This document shows, one piece after another, positions 36,092 to 45,990 of a stretch of DNA of 49,829 bases. Source of the DNA: Candidatus Sumerlaeota bacterium (GTDB lineage Bacteria; Sumerlaeota; Sumerlaeia; JAFGJS01). The stretch is from positions 1-49,829 of the forward strand of contig JAFGJS010000050.1 of NCBI GenBank assembly GCA_016928995.1, in the 5' to 3' direction. The notes under the pieces are model-generated. The model saw only the letters and a program-made list of their open reading frames with translations. It was not told the DNA's origin and ran no database searches. Each line of letters starts with the position of its first letter. Within the stretch, counting starts at the first letter, position 1. The translations under genes and the position numbers were made by a program.

Positions 36092-37537
36092 TTACAGATC
36101 AATGAAATGACTGATGTTAGCTGGATGAATATCTTCGGGCACACGCTGTCCATCGGTGATATATGCGACGGGTATTTGACACTCAAATGCCGCATTTGTG
36201 ACACATAGGGGAACGTATGTTTCGTCTTTTTTGGTCAATATCACTTCCGAGGCGCCAAACGAGCGATAAACGCCCAGCACATCCTGACGGACTTGAGCAT
36301 CGATTGTGAGGTTCAGGCAAAGCGTCAGGCGCGCCTGGATCTGCCGGAGTATCGCCATCTGCTCCTCCAACCGGTCCAGCTGACGCTGGCTATGTCCGGC
36401 CGTATCGATCAGGATGGCATCCATATCGTTCAGCGACTGCATGGCAGCGCCCAATTCGTCTTCATTACGGACGACTTTCAAGGGGAGGTGCATAATGCGG
36501 GCATAAACCGCGAGTTGTTCAGCGGCCGCCACGCGGAAGGTGTCAAGCGTGATCAAACCGACGCGTTGACCTTTGCTGACACGCCGTGCGGCGAGTTTGG
36601 CCAATGTAGTGGTTTTTCCAACGCCGGTCGGTCCGCACAGTGCGCAGACAAACGGCTCGGACTTTGCGCTTTTTTGGCTCTTCTTTTCTTCAGCATGAGG
36701 CTGACAATTGATGCGTTGAGCCAGGGCCGGTTTGAGCCAATCAGCGAAGTGAATCGGATCATCAGGATAGGGCAGATCGGCATCGGCCAGTTCAGCAAGC
36801 CAATTCAACAGATCTTCGGAGGCTCCCTGGCGCTGCATGGACTCCAGGTGTGATTTCAATGCTTTTTTCGCTCGCTCCCATGGCTCACGGGGTTGCGATA
36901 AGTTCGATTTACGGATCGTATTCATCAGATCCTCGATTCGCTCAGACCTTGAGTTATAACTTGAACTTGGTGAGCTTATATCAAACGACGCCAATAAATC
37001 ATGGTTCACATGATTGCTGGCGCGATTCCCGGATTGCTCGACGACAGGCTCCTGTTGATCGCTGATTTGCTGAGGTTCAATTGTCAAATTGGTTGAATGA
37101 TTTGAGATTTCCAGCATATCCTGAAAATCCTCATTCTCATTATCATCCTCATCCGGACGCTCGGCGATAGCGGTTGCGGTTGTCGAATGCGTCTGTTCTT
37201 CCGCCTGCTGGGCAATCTCTTGTTCCGCTTCGGCTTTTTCCGCATTCACACGGGTCAGGATCGCCTCGATATTCCTACGCATTTCCGGTGTGATGCCCTT
37301 GGTTTGCTCCTGGATCAACGCCCCTGAATTTTTCAGTTCCCTGCGCGCGGGCCGCGGCGCGGGATGATAGTCAATCGCAGCCGTAATCTCAGTCAGCGGT
37401 TGCGTACAGCGTTGAATCTGCTCATTTCCTGGACGGAATTTGCGGGATTGCAGAATGACGGCATCCGCTCCAAGTTCACGCTTAACCTGGCTGAGCGCGT
37501 CGGCGATGGTGGTTCCGATAAATTTGCGAATAAACAT
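36092..37537 (-). CDS. flhF: Flagellar placement GTPase FlhF (SRP family)
   Basis: FlhF is a membrane-associated SRP-type GTPase that marks the site of flagellum assembly. The 481-residue protein has the N-terminal start MFIRKFIGTTIADALSQVKRE, typical of FlhF, a long low-complexity acidic B linker (about residues 80-200), and the NG domain with P-loop GPTGVGKTT at 302-310, DTAG in the DAILIDTAGHSQRQL segment, and TKKDE in the G4 position. AAGGA lies nine bases before the ATG. It follows flhA with 20 bp between. Confidence 0.94.
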   Translation of the reverse strand: MFIRKFIGTTIADALSQVKRELGADAVILQSRKFRPGNEQIQRCTQPLTEITAAIDYHPAPRPARRELKNSGALIQEQTKGITPEMRRNIEAILTRVNAEKAEAEQEIAQQAEEQTHSTTATAIAERPDEDDNENEDFQDMLEISNHSTNLTIEPQQISDQQEPVVEQSGNRASNHVNHDLLASFDISSPSSSYNSRSERIEDLMNTIRKSNLSQPREPWERAKKALKSHLESMQRQGASEDLLNWLAELADADLPYPDDPIHFADWLKPALAQRINCQPHAEEKKSQKSAKSEPFVCALCGPTGVGKTTTLAKLAARRVSKGQRVGLITLDTFRVAAAEQLAVYARIMHLPLKVVRNEDELGAAMQSLNDMDAILIDTAGHSQRQLDRLEEQMAILRQIQARLTLCLNLTIDAQVRQDVLGVYRSFGASEVILTKKDETYVPLCVTNAAFECQIPVAYITDGQRVPEDIHPANISHFIDL

Positions 37538-37557
37538 GAGCGTCGTTCCTTATCGTG

Positions 37558-39681
37558 TTAAACGGCCATTCCGGCCGGCTGTGTTTGAACTTGCTGCGCT
37601 GCCACGCGCACGACTCCGAGTGATTCGATATTGGCTTCTGGGGCGATCTCAGCGTGCGACAGCACCACAAGGCCAGGAATGAATTTTTCAGTCAGGTTCG
37701 AGAGCTGCTTGCGCACCTGTGGAATGCAGGCCACGATGGGCGGCGCATTGAGCAGATTGAACCTTTCCACGGCGGACTTGAGCGCATTGAGAATCTGCTG
37801 CGCTCGCCCGGGATCCATCGCGAGGAAGGAGCCGCCCTCCGTATGCCGAATCGACTGCTGGATGGCCTCCTCGATCTCCTGATCGAGGACCATCAGGCGC
37901 AGGCGCCCATCCGGACCGATGTGCTGCTGTGTGATGCCTCGCGCCAGCGCCTGCCGGACATGCTCGGTGATGTCGTCCGGATTCTTAAGCACTGGTCCGA
38001 CCTCGCCGATTGTTTCGGTGATGCTCAGCAGGTCGCGGATCGAGACCTGCTCGCCCAGCAGATTCTGCAGGATGCGATGGAAAGCTGGCAGCGAAATGAC
38101 GCCAGGTATCAAACCATCGACCACTTTGGGGTACTTCTTCGCCAGTTGATCGAGCAGCCCCTGGGCGTCCTGCCGTGTCAGCAGATCCTTCGCGTTGCGC
38201 TTGATTGTCTCGGTCAGATGCGTGGCGACGACGGTGGAGAGATCGACGACGGTGTAACCCAGGGCCTGGGCGCGTTCACGGTCGCGTTCCGTGATCCATA
38301 GCGCAGGCAGCCCAAAGGCCGGTTCCTCGGTCGGGACTCCCTTGATGTCGCCGGATGCGGCGCCCGAGGCATTCATCGCCAGCAAGTGCCCGGTCATCAG
38401 TTCTCCGCGCGCAACCTCGCATCCCTTGATCAGGATTGAATATCCACCGGGCTTGAGTTCCAGGTTGTCGCGAATATGCAGCGGCGGCACCACGAAGCCC
38501 GAATCAAGGGCGAACTGGCGGCGGATGGATTTAATGCGGTCAAGCAGGTCGCCATTCTGCTCGGCGTCCACGAGGGCGATCAATCCATAGCCGACTTCGA
38601 GGGCGATGATGTCAAGCGGGAGCAGCGACTCGACTTTTTCCGGCTCCAGCGGCGGCGCCTGCGCGACTTGCTGTTTGGTCTCGAGCTCAGCCTTTTGCCG
38701 CTGGAAACGAGCGGTGAAGTACGCCGTCACGCCAAGAAAAATGCTCATCATGGCGAACGGAACAAAGGGAAGCGAGGGGAGCAAGGCGAAAAACATCAGC
38801 ACAATCGAGGCGACGCCCAGCGCGCGGGGGCTGAAGAAGAGCTGATGAGCGATGCTTTCGCTTAAATTGGCCTGACTTGCGGCGCGAGTGACGATGATGC
38901 CGGCGGATGTGCTGATAATCAGCGCCGGAATCTGGGAGACCAGACCGTCGCCGATCGTCAGCAGCGTGTAAGATTTCGCGGCTTCGGCGAGGCCCATGCC
39001 ATGATGCAGCCAGCCAATGAGCAAGCCGCCGAAAATATTGACGCCGGTGATGATGAGTCCGGCGATCGCGTCGCCGCGGACAAATTTGGCCGCGCCGTCC
39101 ATCGCGCCGTAAAAATCCGCTTCGCGTTCAATCTCGCTGCGACGCTCCCGGGCCTGTTTTTCATTGATCAAGCCGGAATTCAGGTCGGCGTCGATGCCCA
39201 TTTGCTTGCCGGGCATGGCATCGAGAGTGAAACGCGCGGACACCTCGGACACACGGCCGGAACCTTTGGTGATGACGACGAAGTTGATAATGACGAGAAT
39301 CAGAAAGACAATAATCCCGACGACGTAATCGCCGCCGACGGCGAAATCGCCGAAGGAAAGGATGATTTTACCAGCAGCCTCCGGTCCTGTGTGGCCGTTG
39401 AGCAAAATCAGCCGTGTGGAGGCGATATTGAGCGATAGCCGGAAGAGAGTCACGAGCAGCAGCAATGAAGGAAAGACAGAGAAATCGAGCGGCCGCAAGG
39501 CGTAGATTGCCACAAAGAAAATCAGCAATCCGCTCATGATGCTGCAAGCCAGCATGAAATCGAGCATGAATGCAGGGATCGGAATGACCATGATGATCAG
39601 GATTGTGATCATTATGATCGGCAGCAAAATGTCGCGATTGCGGTTCAGCAGATCCATTAATTGGCGTGTTTGTGGCGGCAT
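37558..39681 (-). CDS. flhA: Flagellar export gate protein FlhA
   Basis: FlhA forms the nonameric export gate ring of the flagellar type III system, with about eight TM helices followed by a cytoplasmic substrate-docking domain. This 707-residue form has the family start MPPQTRQLMDLLNRNRD, TM segments through about residue 320, the FHIPEP-region signature in LDAMPGKQMGIDADLNSGLI, and the C-terminal domain that includes GIPLAIRDLL-like segments. The chosen ATG at 39681 has GAGG eight bases away. The frame is open 18 codons further, but only with a TTG start that lies on the sigma-54-like promoter. It heads the operon flhA-flhF-flhG-fliA; no flhB is visible. Confidence 0.96.
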   Translation of the reverse strand: MPPQTRQLMDLLNRNRDILLPIIMITILIIMVIPIPAFMLDFMLACSIMSGLLIFFVAIYALRPLDFSVFPSLLLLVTLFRLSLNIASTRLILLNGHTGPEAAGKIILSFGDFAVGGDYVVGIIVFLILVIINFVVITKGSGRVSEVSARFTLDAMPGKQMGIDADLNSGLINEKQARERRSEIEREADFYGAMDGAAKFVRGDAIAGLIITGVNIFGGLLIGWLHHGMGLAEAAKSYTLLTIGDGLVSQIPALIISTSAGIIVTRAASQANLSESIAHQLFFSPRALGVASIVLMFFALLPSLPFVPFAMMSIFLGVTAYFTARFQRQKAELETKQQVAQAPPLEPEKVESLLPLDIIALEVGYGLIALVDAEQNGDLLDRIKSIRRQFALDSGFVVPPLHIRDNLELKPGGYSILIKGCEVARGELMTGHLLAMNASGAASGDIKGVPTEEPAFGLPALWITERDRERAQALGYTVVDLSTVVATHLTETIKRNAKDLLTRQDAQGLLDQLAKKYPKVVDGLIPGVISLPAFHRILQNLLGEQVSIRDLLSITETIGEVGPVLKNPDDITEHVRQALARGITQQHIGPDGRLRLMVLDQEIEEAIQQSIRHTEGGSFLAMDPGRAQQILNALKSAVERFNLLNAPPIVACIPQVRKQLSNLTEKFIPGLVVLSHAEIAPEANIESLGVVRVAAQQVQTQPAGMAV

Positions 39682-39718
39682 GCCGGAAACCTCATCAATG
39701 GTTTGTTGGATGGTAAGA

Positions 39719-39735
39719 AGCAAAAATATGACCAA
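39719..39735 (-). promoter_or_regulatory. Sigma-54-like promoter of the flhA operon
   Basis: On the minus strand TTGGTCATATTTTTGCT has the -24 GG and -12 GC dinucleotides with exactly ten bases between, and TTGCT matches the -12 element. The start of transcription would be near 39708, leaving ~27 bases before flhA. The -24 element matches only in TTGG. Class II flagellar operons in many bacteria use sigma-54. Confidence 0.45.
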
Positions 39736-39949
39736 AAGCCATCCAATATTTTGACAGGGCGGATCATGCCTTGATGAAAGGAGCTGATATCACGTTCAGC
39801 GTAAAACAGAGCATGAATAATATGGCTTTAAATATAAATATATCAGATATACGAACACATTGGAATGCTGCATGGCACAAATGGAGCGATGTCATTTCGC
39901 TTTCGCCCGATCCCAGTAAATGATGATGATGGAAGGTTGGATTTTTGTC

Positions 39950-40009
39950 AAAAAGCCACGTCAAAGTGTCATTGACTTGACGGACAGCGCCGGTGTCATG
40001 ACTTTGACG
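39950..40009 (-). terminator. Rho-independent terminator upstream of the flhA operon
   Basis: CGTCAAAGT (39959-39967) and ACTTTGACG (40001-40009) are perfect inverted arms; on the minus strand a T-run follows the hairpin (A-run at 39950-39953 on the plus strand). It overlaps the stop of the small membrane gene and isolates it from flhA. The rest of 39736-39995 has only the sigma-54-like site. Confidence 0.65.
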
Positions 40010-40463
40010 ACGATTCCAAAATGATGGTGAGGAGCGCATCCAACAGGGATATGATGAAGAGAAGCAGGAGCCCGGCGATCAGTAAAAATGGCACGCCGCC
40101 GAGATATACGAAATTCACCAAAGTCAGCAGTGCAACGAGCAATGCAAATTGAACGCCGATAAGATTGATATTCAGGACAGTGGATCGAGGCAGGATTTGA
40201 TCCGGCCGCAGCCAAGCCAGCAGCATAATCTGGAGCAGGAGGAAAACCATGAGTATGGAGAGCATCAGGGAGAGAGGCCAGCCGGGGATGGAAACGCACG
40301 CCATGATCAGTATTTCGGCAGCAATGGAAAAAACACCGGCGGCAAGCGGCAGAGCATGCGGAAAGAGCCGGTTTTCACCTTTGTGGCCCATATCCGGCTG
40401 AATCGCGCCAGAGGGCGCGGATGACGAATCATCCGCAGCTGAATCTTGGTTTTCATGTGTCAT
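39996..40463 (-). CDS. Small polytopic membrane protein, unknown function
   Basis: A 155-residue protein with a polar N-terminus (residues 1-33, rich in S, D and E) and four hydrophobic segments (about 39-60, 62-82, 100-120 and 122-145), of which one is very leucine-rich (LLLLFIISLLDALL). No family recognised. A hairpin and T-run at its stop suggests that it is transcribed by itself, so the position beside flhA need not mean a role in flagella. GTC/CAT codon use is like that of its neighbours. Confidence 0.6.
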   Translation of the reverse strand: MTHENQDSAADDSSSAPSGAIQPDMGHKGENRLFPHALPLAAGVFSIAAEILIMACVSIPGWPLSLMLSILMVFLLLQIMLLAWLRPDQILPRSTVLNINLIGVQFALLVALLTLVNFVYLGGVPFLLIAGLLLLFIISLLDALLTIILESSSKS

Positions 40464-40913
40464 GCTGTCATTTGTATGGAACCGCTAGCGTTGGTGTCCA
40501 GTAAAAATATTGCCAGCTGATAAATAAAAAACTCGACATAAACTGTCGTGATCGCCGTTTCCCGATCGTTTACGACGCCGATGAATATGCAGATAACTTA
40601 AAGCAACTCTTTGGGATGATACTGATCAATATAAACCCCGCAGAAGCCGGGTTAATAAAGCCTTTGCGGGGTTTCGCGGGGAGGGATTTTCAAATTCAAT
40701 GCTTCTGCATGTTGTTCGAACAAGTCCTGACAAAAAACGAAGAGGACTGTATCATAACAAACACTGCTGGTGCCACAATTATTTTAAATAAATTGAAAAA
40801 AAAGATTCCTGCTTTTACGGATGTTTGACGGATTGAATGTTAGAGCGAACCAAATTATCCCTGCGCGGGGCAGTATGGATCATCGGAGCATCAACGGATG
40901 CATGGTACAGCTG
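40464..40913. other. Gene-free interval between the membrane-protein and DUF1015 genes
   Basis: About 450 bp without a convincing gene. It holds the terminator hairpin at 40633-40674 and an AT-rich segment near 40490-40620 where a promoter for the small membrane gene might lie. A 70-residue open frame at 40616-40828 runs through the hairpin and looks fortuitous. Confidence 0.6.
40633..40674 (-). terminator. Terminator-like hairpin downstream of the DUF1015 gene
   Basis: Perfect 10-bp arms AAACCCCGCA (40633-40642) and TGCGGGGTTT (40665-40674). On the minus strand the hairpin ends with GGGGTTTATATT. It is ~240 bp past the stop of the DUF1015 gene, so it may be its distal terminator or a dispersed palindrome. 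Confidence 0.5.
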
Positions 40914-42263
40914 TCAGATACGGATTTGAAGATCGTGAATCGCCACGCCTGAGGCGGGTTTCGGAAAAACACACGTTGATCGCGGCGGGAGACGCATGCC
41001 ATCATCGGCGAGTTGGATGATTTCGTCGAATTTTAACGGCCGGGTGAGAAACGCGACACAGCCTTTCCGGTTGCTGAGCGATTGAATCACGCTTTCGATC
41101 TCGTGGTAATAAACGGAATCGTTATATTCGAGTTTCATCTCCGGATTACCCAGCCAAATGCGCGCGATGATGTTGCTTTCGATGATGATGGAAGTCTGCT
41201 CTTTCAGGCCATCGGGAATCTCATCGTCGTCAATCAGATCCGCGGGCTCAATGCCTTCTTTGATGGTGAGTGCGCTGGCTCGTCCATCGGGAAGCAGCAT
41301 GATGGCGCTGAAGCCCTGTTGAGGCAAGTCCTGCAGCGCTTTTTCCAGTTGTTTCAACGCCTCTTTGGGTTTGCGCAGATCCACCTTGAGATCTTTACGG
41401 TCAAAATAGACTTCCAGGTCTTCGAAGACTTCGTCCAGCTCGACGCCGTCGCCAAGATCGTTGCAAAGAACGCGGTGACTGGGAAGGGTGCTGTCCGGTT
41501 GATGCGAAGCGTCGATGAAAAAAGTCAGGATATGGTCGAACGGTTGATGATAGTCCGCCTGCGGCAATTGCCGGTGCATGTCGATCTGGAATTTCCTGGC
41601 CGCTTCATAGCGATGGTGCCCATCGGCGATATAAAGGCGGCGTTTTCGCATGGTGTTGCGAATTTTCTGAATGATGTTGCTGTTGACGCAGGTCCAGATG
41701 CGGTGCGTGACGCCGCTATCATCGGTGAATTCGTGCTCGGGCGCGCCTTTGGCCGCCTTATCCAGCAGTTTTTCGCAATCGCCTTCAGGATTATTGTAAA
41801 GCATGGTGATGGGGCAAAGATTGGCCTGTACGGCTTTGTATAGCCTCAAGCGGTCGGTTTTGGGCGGAAGAAAGGTCTGCAAATGGGGCAGGATATCGTC
41901 TTTGCCCAGGCTCCCCAGACGGACGAGACCGATGAAGCCGCGCAGTTTGACCGGCGCGCCGCCTTCGCGGGCATGCTCCATCTCGTAGATTTTATAGCAG
42001 ACCTTTTCGTCTTCGAGCAGCACGAGCTTCGCTTTCCACTCATTGAATTCGTTGCTCGCGCGGATATAGCGATTGTGTTCCGCGTCGTCGCCGGCCTGGC
42101 ATTTCCCGTTGACGATGCGAACGATATTGTAAGGGTGCCGCGCGTATAGTATATCGCGCAATTCCGGTGTGATTTCATCATACGGAGGAGCGATGGCTAG
42201 GCCTAAGTCCGGAACATCCCTCGGATTGAAACGCGTGCTGATAAACGGAATAACCTCTGTCAT
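40914..42263 (-). CDS. DUF1015 family protein
   Basis: A 449-residue DUF1015 protein, a widespread cytoplasmic family of unknown function. The start MTEVIPFISTRFNPRDV and IAPPYDEITPE segment match the family, as does the YIADGHHRYEAA motif near residue 210, the most conserved part. The ATG at 42263 is preferred over that at 42275 because family members begin here. The family is often near serine or amino-acid biosynthesis genes in other genomes, but there is no such gene here. It is followed on the same strand by an exported protein. Confidence 0.87.
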   Translation of the reverse strand: MTEVIPFISTRFNPRDVPDLGLAIAPPYDEITPELRDILYARHPYNIVRIVNGKCQAGDDAEHNRYIRASNEFNEWKAKLVLLEDEKVCYKIYEMEHAREGGAPVKLRGFIGLVRLGSLGKDDILPHLQTFLPPKTDRLRLYKAVQANLCPITMLYNNPEGDCEKLLDKAAKGAPEHEFTDDSGVTHRIWTCVNSNIIQKIRNTMRKRRLYIADGHHRYEAARKFQIDMHRQLPQADYHQPFDHILTFFIDASHQPDSTLPSHRVLCNDLGDGVELDEVFEDLEVYFDRKDLKVDLRKPKEALKQLEKALQDLPQQGFSAIMLLPDGRASALTIKEGIEPADLIDDDEIPDGLKEQTSIIIESNIIARIWLGNPEMKLEYNDSVYYHEIESVIQSLSNRKGCVAFLTRPLKFDEIIQLADDGMRLPPRSTCVFPKPASGVAIHDLQIRI

Positions 42264-42356
42264 AAATACATCCAAAACCCGTTTCTTGAATATAGCGCGT
42301 ATTAAAAACGCAATGCATCACTTGGAAAACCCGATCGGCATAACAAAAAAAAAGGC

Positions 42357-43367
42357 TCAAGGCTCGTACAACGGCCACATATCATTAATTATGGCATTTT
42401 CTGCATCAAGCATCAAATATTTTTTTGAAAATAGATCTTCCGGCGTAACAAAGTGCGATTTGGGATTGATGAGTTGAATCGTGTGCAGGTCGCGGACGAC
42501 GCTTTCGATGTCGCCCAGCTTGATGTTGATCTGCGCACGCTGATACAGCATGCATTCTCGCGGAATCGATCCATCGCCGGCGTTCAGCGCTTGTGTGATC
42601 TGCTCGAGAGCGTCCTGATTATCCCCCTTCAGAAAAGCGTAAGCGCTCACGGTGAAGTGCAAATGCGGGGCGTAAAGCGAATCGGGACGCTCCGCGAGCA
42701 ACTTACGAAGATCCTCGATGACAGCGTCTTGCGCACGGCCGGGCTGTTGCAGGGCGAGAGCAGTCTCTGGATAGCAAAGGGAGTCATAGAGAGCCACTTC
42801 ATCATCCGGAGGCGGAAGAATCTCGACTTCGCATGGCGGGAAGACAAATTGCGCCATCCGGCCATCGATGACGATCTGCAAGCCTCCGCTAAAGACATAG
42901 CGCCCGGGTTTGTCGACGATGAATCCCGATATGGTCGCCGGCGAGGCGCAGACTGTCACGGGATAATTCCAATACTCCCCATAATCCAGGATGATGTTGT
43001 ATTTCTGCAGGAGCGTAGCGTCCTGTTCCGGTTCGAAAATAAAACGGCGGACATTGTGCGGCTCATCCTGAGAATAAAACTGAATATTCAAACTCGCGGA
43101 GGGATTTAAGTCGCTGTTGGCATTCATTGTTCTTGGCTTGCCGCCTAACGTCATTCGGTTGATCAAGGTGACGTATAGATAGATCGGCTCGCCAAGATAG
43201 ACTTTTTTCTTCAGCGGTTCAAGAAAGCACTGGGTGTGTCCGAGTTCCGGATTGGCTTTTTTCTCCGGCTCCTCCTGATCCTGAGCGGACAAGGGAAGCG
43301 TCAGCGCAATCACGATGGCGTAAATCGCAAGGTGAAGGGGAATCCACAATCGTTGGTTGATATTCAT
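42357..43367 (-). CDS. Exported protein, unknown function
   Basis: A 336-residue protein with a signal peptide (LWIPLHLAIYAIVIALTLPLSAQ) followed by a charged linker and a beta-rich region, roughly residues 45-200, with segments such as VYLGEPIYLYVTLINR and GRYVFSGGLQI, similar in pattern to alpha-2-macroglobulin or Ig-like modules. The C-terminal third (about 210-315) is helical with TPR-like pairs. It is likely periplasmic or surface-anchored. The ATG at 43367 gives the shortest sensible signal peptide; upstream ATGs at 43391 and 43406 are possible. No family recognised. It is divergent from metG. Confidence 0.65.
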   Translation of the reverse strand: MNINQRLWIPLHLAIYAIVIALTLPLSAQDQEEPEKKANPELGHTQCFLEPLKKKVYLGEPIYLYVTLINRMTLGGKPRTMNANSDLNPSASLNIQFYSQDEPHNVRRFIFEPEQDATLLQKYNIILDYGEYWNYPVTVCASPATISGFIVDKPGRYVFSGGLQIVIDGRMAQFVFPPCEVEILPPPDDEVALYDSLCYPETALALQQPGRAQDAVIEDLRKLLAERPDSLYAPHLHFTVSAYAFLKGDNQDALEQITQALNAGDGSIPRECMLYQRAQINIKLGDIESVVRDLHTIQLINPKSHFVTPEDLFSKKYLMLDAENAIINDMWPLYEP

Positions 43368-43575
43368 TCGTCGGATCTTCTTTCGCGGCATGAAGGGACA
43401 ATACATGACAGGATGCTTTGGTCGTCAAACAAAAAATTCGCCGGCGGGATAAAATCGGAAAAGAAGCCGCATAGTGATTGTCCGGCCAGGTTCGGGGATT
43501 TTTACTTTACTTTGAACTGCCGGCCCGATACAAGCATGTTTCCGAGTTTTAAATTCCGAAGGAAGCGAATCAAAA

Positions 43576-45480
43576 ATGACAAAACGGGCTTATTTTACCA
43601 CTCCGATTTATTACGTCAATGGAAGTCCGCACATCGGACATGCATACACATCGGTGCTGGTCGACATGCTGTCGCGCTATCACAAACTCCTGGGCTATGA
43701 AACTTGGTTTCTGACCGGAACGGATGAGCATGGGGACAAGGTTATGCGTTCCGCGGAAAAGCAGGGCATGACCACAACGGCGTTTGTGGATCAAATCAGC
43801 GGAGAGTTCCGCGCGCTGTTGCCGCAGCTGCACATCGCAAACGATGATTTCATCCGCACAACGGAAGAACGGCATAAGAAAGTCGTGCGTCAGGTGATGC
43901 AGAATTTATACGACAAAGGCGAAATCTACAGCGCGCAGTACGGCGGCCGCTATTGCTTTGGCTGCGAGCGTTTTTACACCGACAAGGAATTAGTGGATGG
44001 AAAATGCCCCGATCACGACACCGAGCCGGAGTGGATCGAGGAAACGAATTATTATTTCCGCATGAGCAATTATCAGGATTGGCTGATCAGCCATATCAAG
44101 GGGCATCCGGATTTCATCCGGCCCGAGAAGTTCCGCAACAAGGCGTTGAGTTTCCTGGAAGCGGAGCCGCTGAAGGATTTATCAATCTCGCGTCCCGCGA
44201 GCCGCTTGTCGTGGGGAATTCCGCTCCCGTTTGACGAAAAACACGTGACGTACGTCTGGTTCGACGCGCTGTTGAACTATTGCAGCGCGCTGGGCTATCC
44301 CGATGGAGAACTCTTTCAGAATTTCTGGCCTGAGGCGCAGCACATCACGGCGAAAGACATCCTGATTCCGCATGGCATCTATTGGCCGTGCATGCTGAAG
44401 GCCGCCGGAATTCCACTCTACAATCATCTGAACGTGCACGGCTACTGGCAGGTGGACGCGGCGAAGATGAGCAAGTCGCGCGGGACGGTGATCAATCCGC
44501 TCGATCTGGTGCAAAAGTACGGCGTGGACGCCTTCCGTTATTACCTGGCGCGGGAGATGCGGCTGGGCAACGATGCGGATTTCAGCGAAGTGGCGCTGGT
44601 GAACTGCATCAACAGCGAGCTCAATGACGACCTGGGCAACTTCGTCAAGCGCATCACCGGCATGGTCGCCAAGTATTGCGACGGCATCGTGCCGGCGCCG
44701 AACGGTCCGGCGCCGGATCAGGAACTGCTGGATGGCCTGGAACGCAAAATCATGGACGCCTTGCAGCGTTGCGCGCAAGAGATCGACCTGCATCCGGTGG
44801 TGGAGTCGTTGATCGAGGTCGTGCGTTCGATGAATAAATACATCACGGATCAAGCGCCATGGACCAAATATAAAAACGGCGATACCGCGACGGTGAACGG
44901 TTTGATGTACGCCTCGGCGCGGATGATCGGCTTGCTGGCGCAGGCGTTGCAGCCGGTGATGCCGGAAAAAAGCCTGGAGATGCTGGCGCTGATTGGAATT
45001 CCGGAGCGTCCGGTTGAAATTGATCCGGACTTGGTCAAACCTGGCGGCAAGGTGAACAGCGAACGCGCGCTGTTTCAGAAGTATGAAGCGCCCGCATTGG
45101 AGGATGCGGAACCGGCGGCGGAAGTTCGCCCGGAAATCACTCCCTTCAGGGATGAAATCGAGTTTGATGATTTCATGAAGCTGGATCTGCGCACGGCGAC
45201 AGTAAAGACTGCGGAACGAGTGCCGAAGTCGGACAAATTGCTGCGTATGGACATGGATGACGGCACGCCGGAAGGACGGCAGATCGTCGCGGGAATCGCC
45301 AAGCATTACACCCCGGAAGAGATGGTCGGCCGTCAGGTCGTGATTGTGGCGAACCTTAAGCCGCGCAAGCTGATGGGCTTGCTCAGCCAGGGCATGGTGC
45401 TCTGCGCCCACGGCGAAGGCGGCGCCATCCGCCTGCTGACTCCCGAAGCGGTCGTGATGAACGGCGGTTCGGTATCGTAG
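43576..45480 (+). CDS. metG: Methionyl-tRNA synthetase
   Basis: MetG charges tRNA-Met. The 634-residue protein has the class I signatures HIGH at 19-22 and KMSKS at 297-301, one zinc-knuckle half with CFGC (C127-C130) and a following KCPDH, the helical anticodon-binding region, and a C-terminal EMAP-like tRNA-binding domain (about 530-634, KLDLRTATVKTAERVPKSDKL) that makes the enzyme dimeric. GGAAGCG lies upstream. It is followed by a nested palindrome rather than another gene. Confidence 0.97.
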   Translation: MTKRAYFTTPIYYVNGSPHIGHAYTSVLVDMLSRYHKLLGYETWFLTGTDEHGDKVMRSAEKQGMTTTAFVDQISGEFRALLPQLHIANDDFIRTTEERHKKVVRQVMQNLYDKGEIYSAQYGGRYCFGCERFYTDKELVDGKCPDHDTEPEWIEETNYYFRMSNYQDWLISHIKGHPDFIRPEKFRNKALSFLEAEPLKDLSISRPASRLSWGIPLPFDEKHVTYVWFDALLNYCSALGYPDGELFQNFWPEAQHITAKDILIPHGIYWPCMLKAAGIPLYNHLNVHGYWQVDAAKMSKSRGTVINPLDLVQKYGVDAFRYYLAREMRLGNDADFSEVALVNCINSELNDDLGNFVKRITGMVAKYCDGIVPAPNGPAPDQELLDGLERKIMDALQRCAQEIDLHPVVESLIEVVRSMNKYITDQAPWTKYKNGDTATVNGLMYASARMIGLLAQALQPVMPEKSLEMLALIGIPERPVEIDPDLVKPGGKVNSERALFQKYEAPALEDAEPAAEVRPEITPFRDEIEFDDFMKLDLRTATVKTAERVPKSDKLLRMDMDDGTPEGRQIVAGIAKHYTPEEMVGRQVVIVANLKPRKLMGLLSQGMVLCAHGEGGAIRLLTPEAVVMNGGSVS

Positions 45481-45560
45481 AGGAGCGTATACCTTTATCA
45501 ACCCGTTGAAAAATACGTAGCGCCGGCATTCTATTTCCCAACAGGCTGTTAGCCCCCAAT

Positions 45561-45734
45561 GGGGCATGACATACCAGCCCAGGGCAACGCCCTATGTTGG
45601 CGTCCCAAATAACGATGCCCTGAAGGGGCATGACATCAATCGCCGGCCCCAAAGCATGTCATGCCCCTTCAGGGCGCATGTTTGTTTTCATCCATTTTCC
45701 CAGGGCGTTGCCCTGGGCTGGCATGTCATGCGCC
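45561..45734. repeat. Nested palindromic dispersed repeat after metG
   Basis: Outer arms 45568-45593 and 45702-45727 match in inverted orientation over 26 bp with one mismatch and can be extended to about 45561 and 45734. Inner arms 45617-45636 and 45656-45675 are perfect over 20 bp, with a 19-base loop. Both arms carry the sequence CCAGGGCAACGCCCT or its complement. This is a member of a common class of large intergenic palindromes. It could act as a transcript-end structure for metG. The rest of 45481-45990 shows no gene. Confidence 0.85.
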
Positions 45735-45990
45735 TTCAGCGCAAACGCCCGCATCCATCGCCGCGAATTATTTTGACATGAAACGGCCTGTTATGCTCTG
45801 TTTCAGGCCAATGCTGATCGATCCTGCAACAACGGTTCGCAGGAACACTGGAAAACTCGATAACATCGCTGATCGGATGAACAACGGTTAAAAAAAGAGC
45901 AAATTGGATGATGTTGCAGCAGCCATGCAGTTGTATTTGTAAAAGGAAATGAAAACCATAGAATATCTTGTTTGGCTACGGAGACATAGC

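Noticed and set aside
40616-40828. 70-codon plus-strand frame
   Set aside because: It spans a terminator-like hairpin and has no ribosome site.
44182-45567. 461-codon minus-strand frame opposite metG
   Set aside because: Arg/His-rich translation typical of an antisense shadow; metG is intact.
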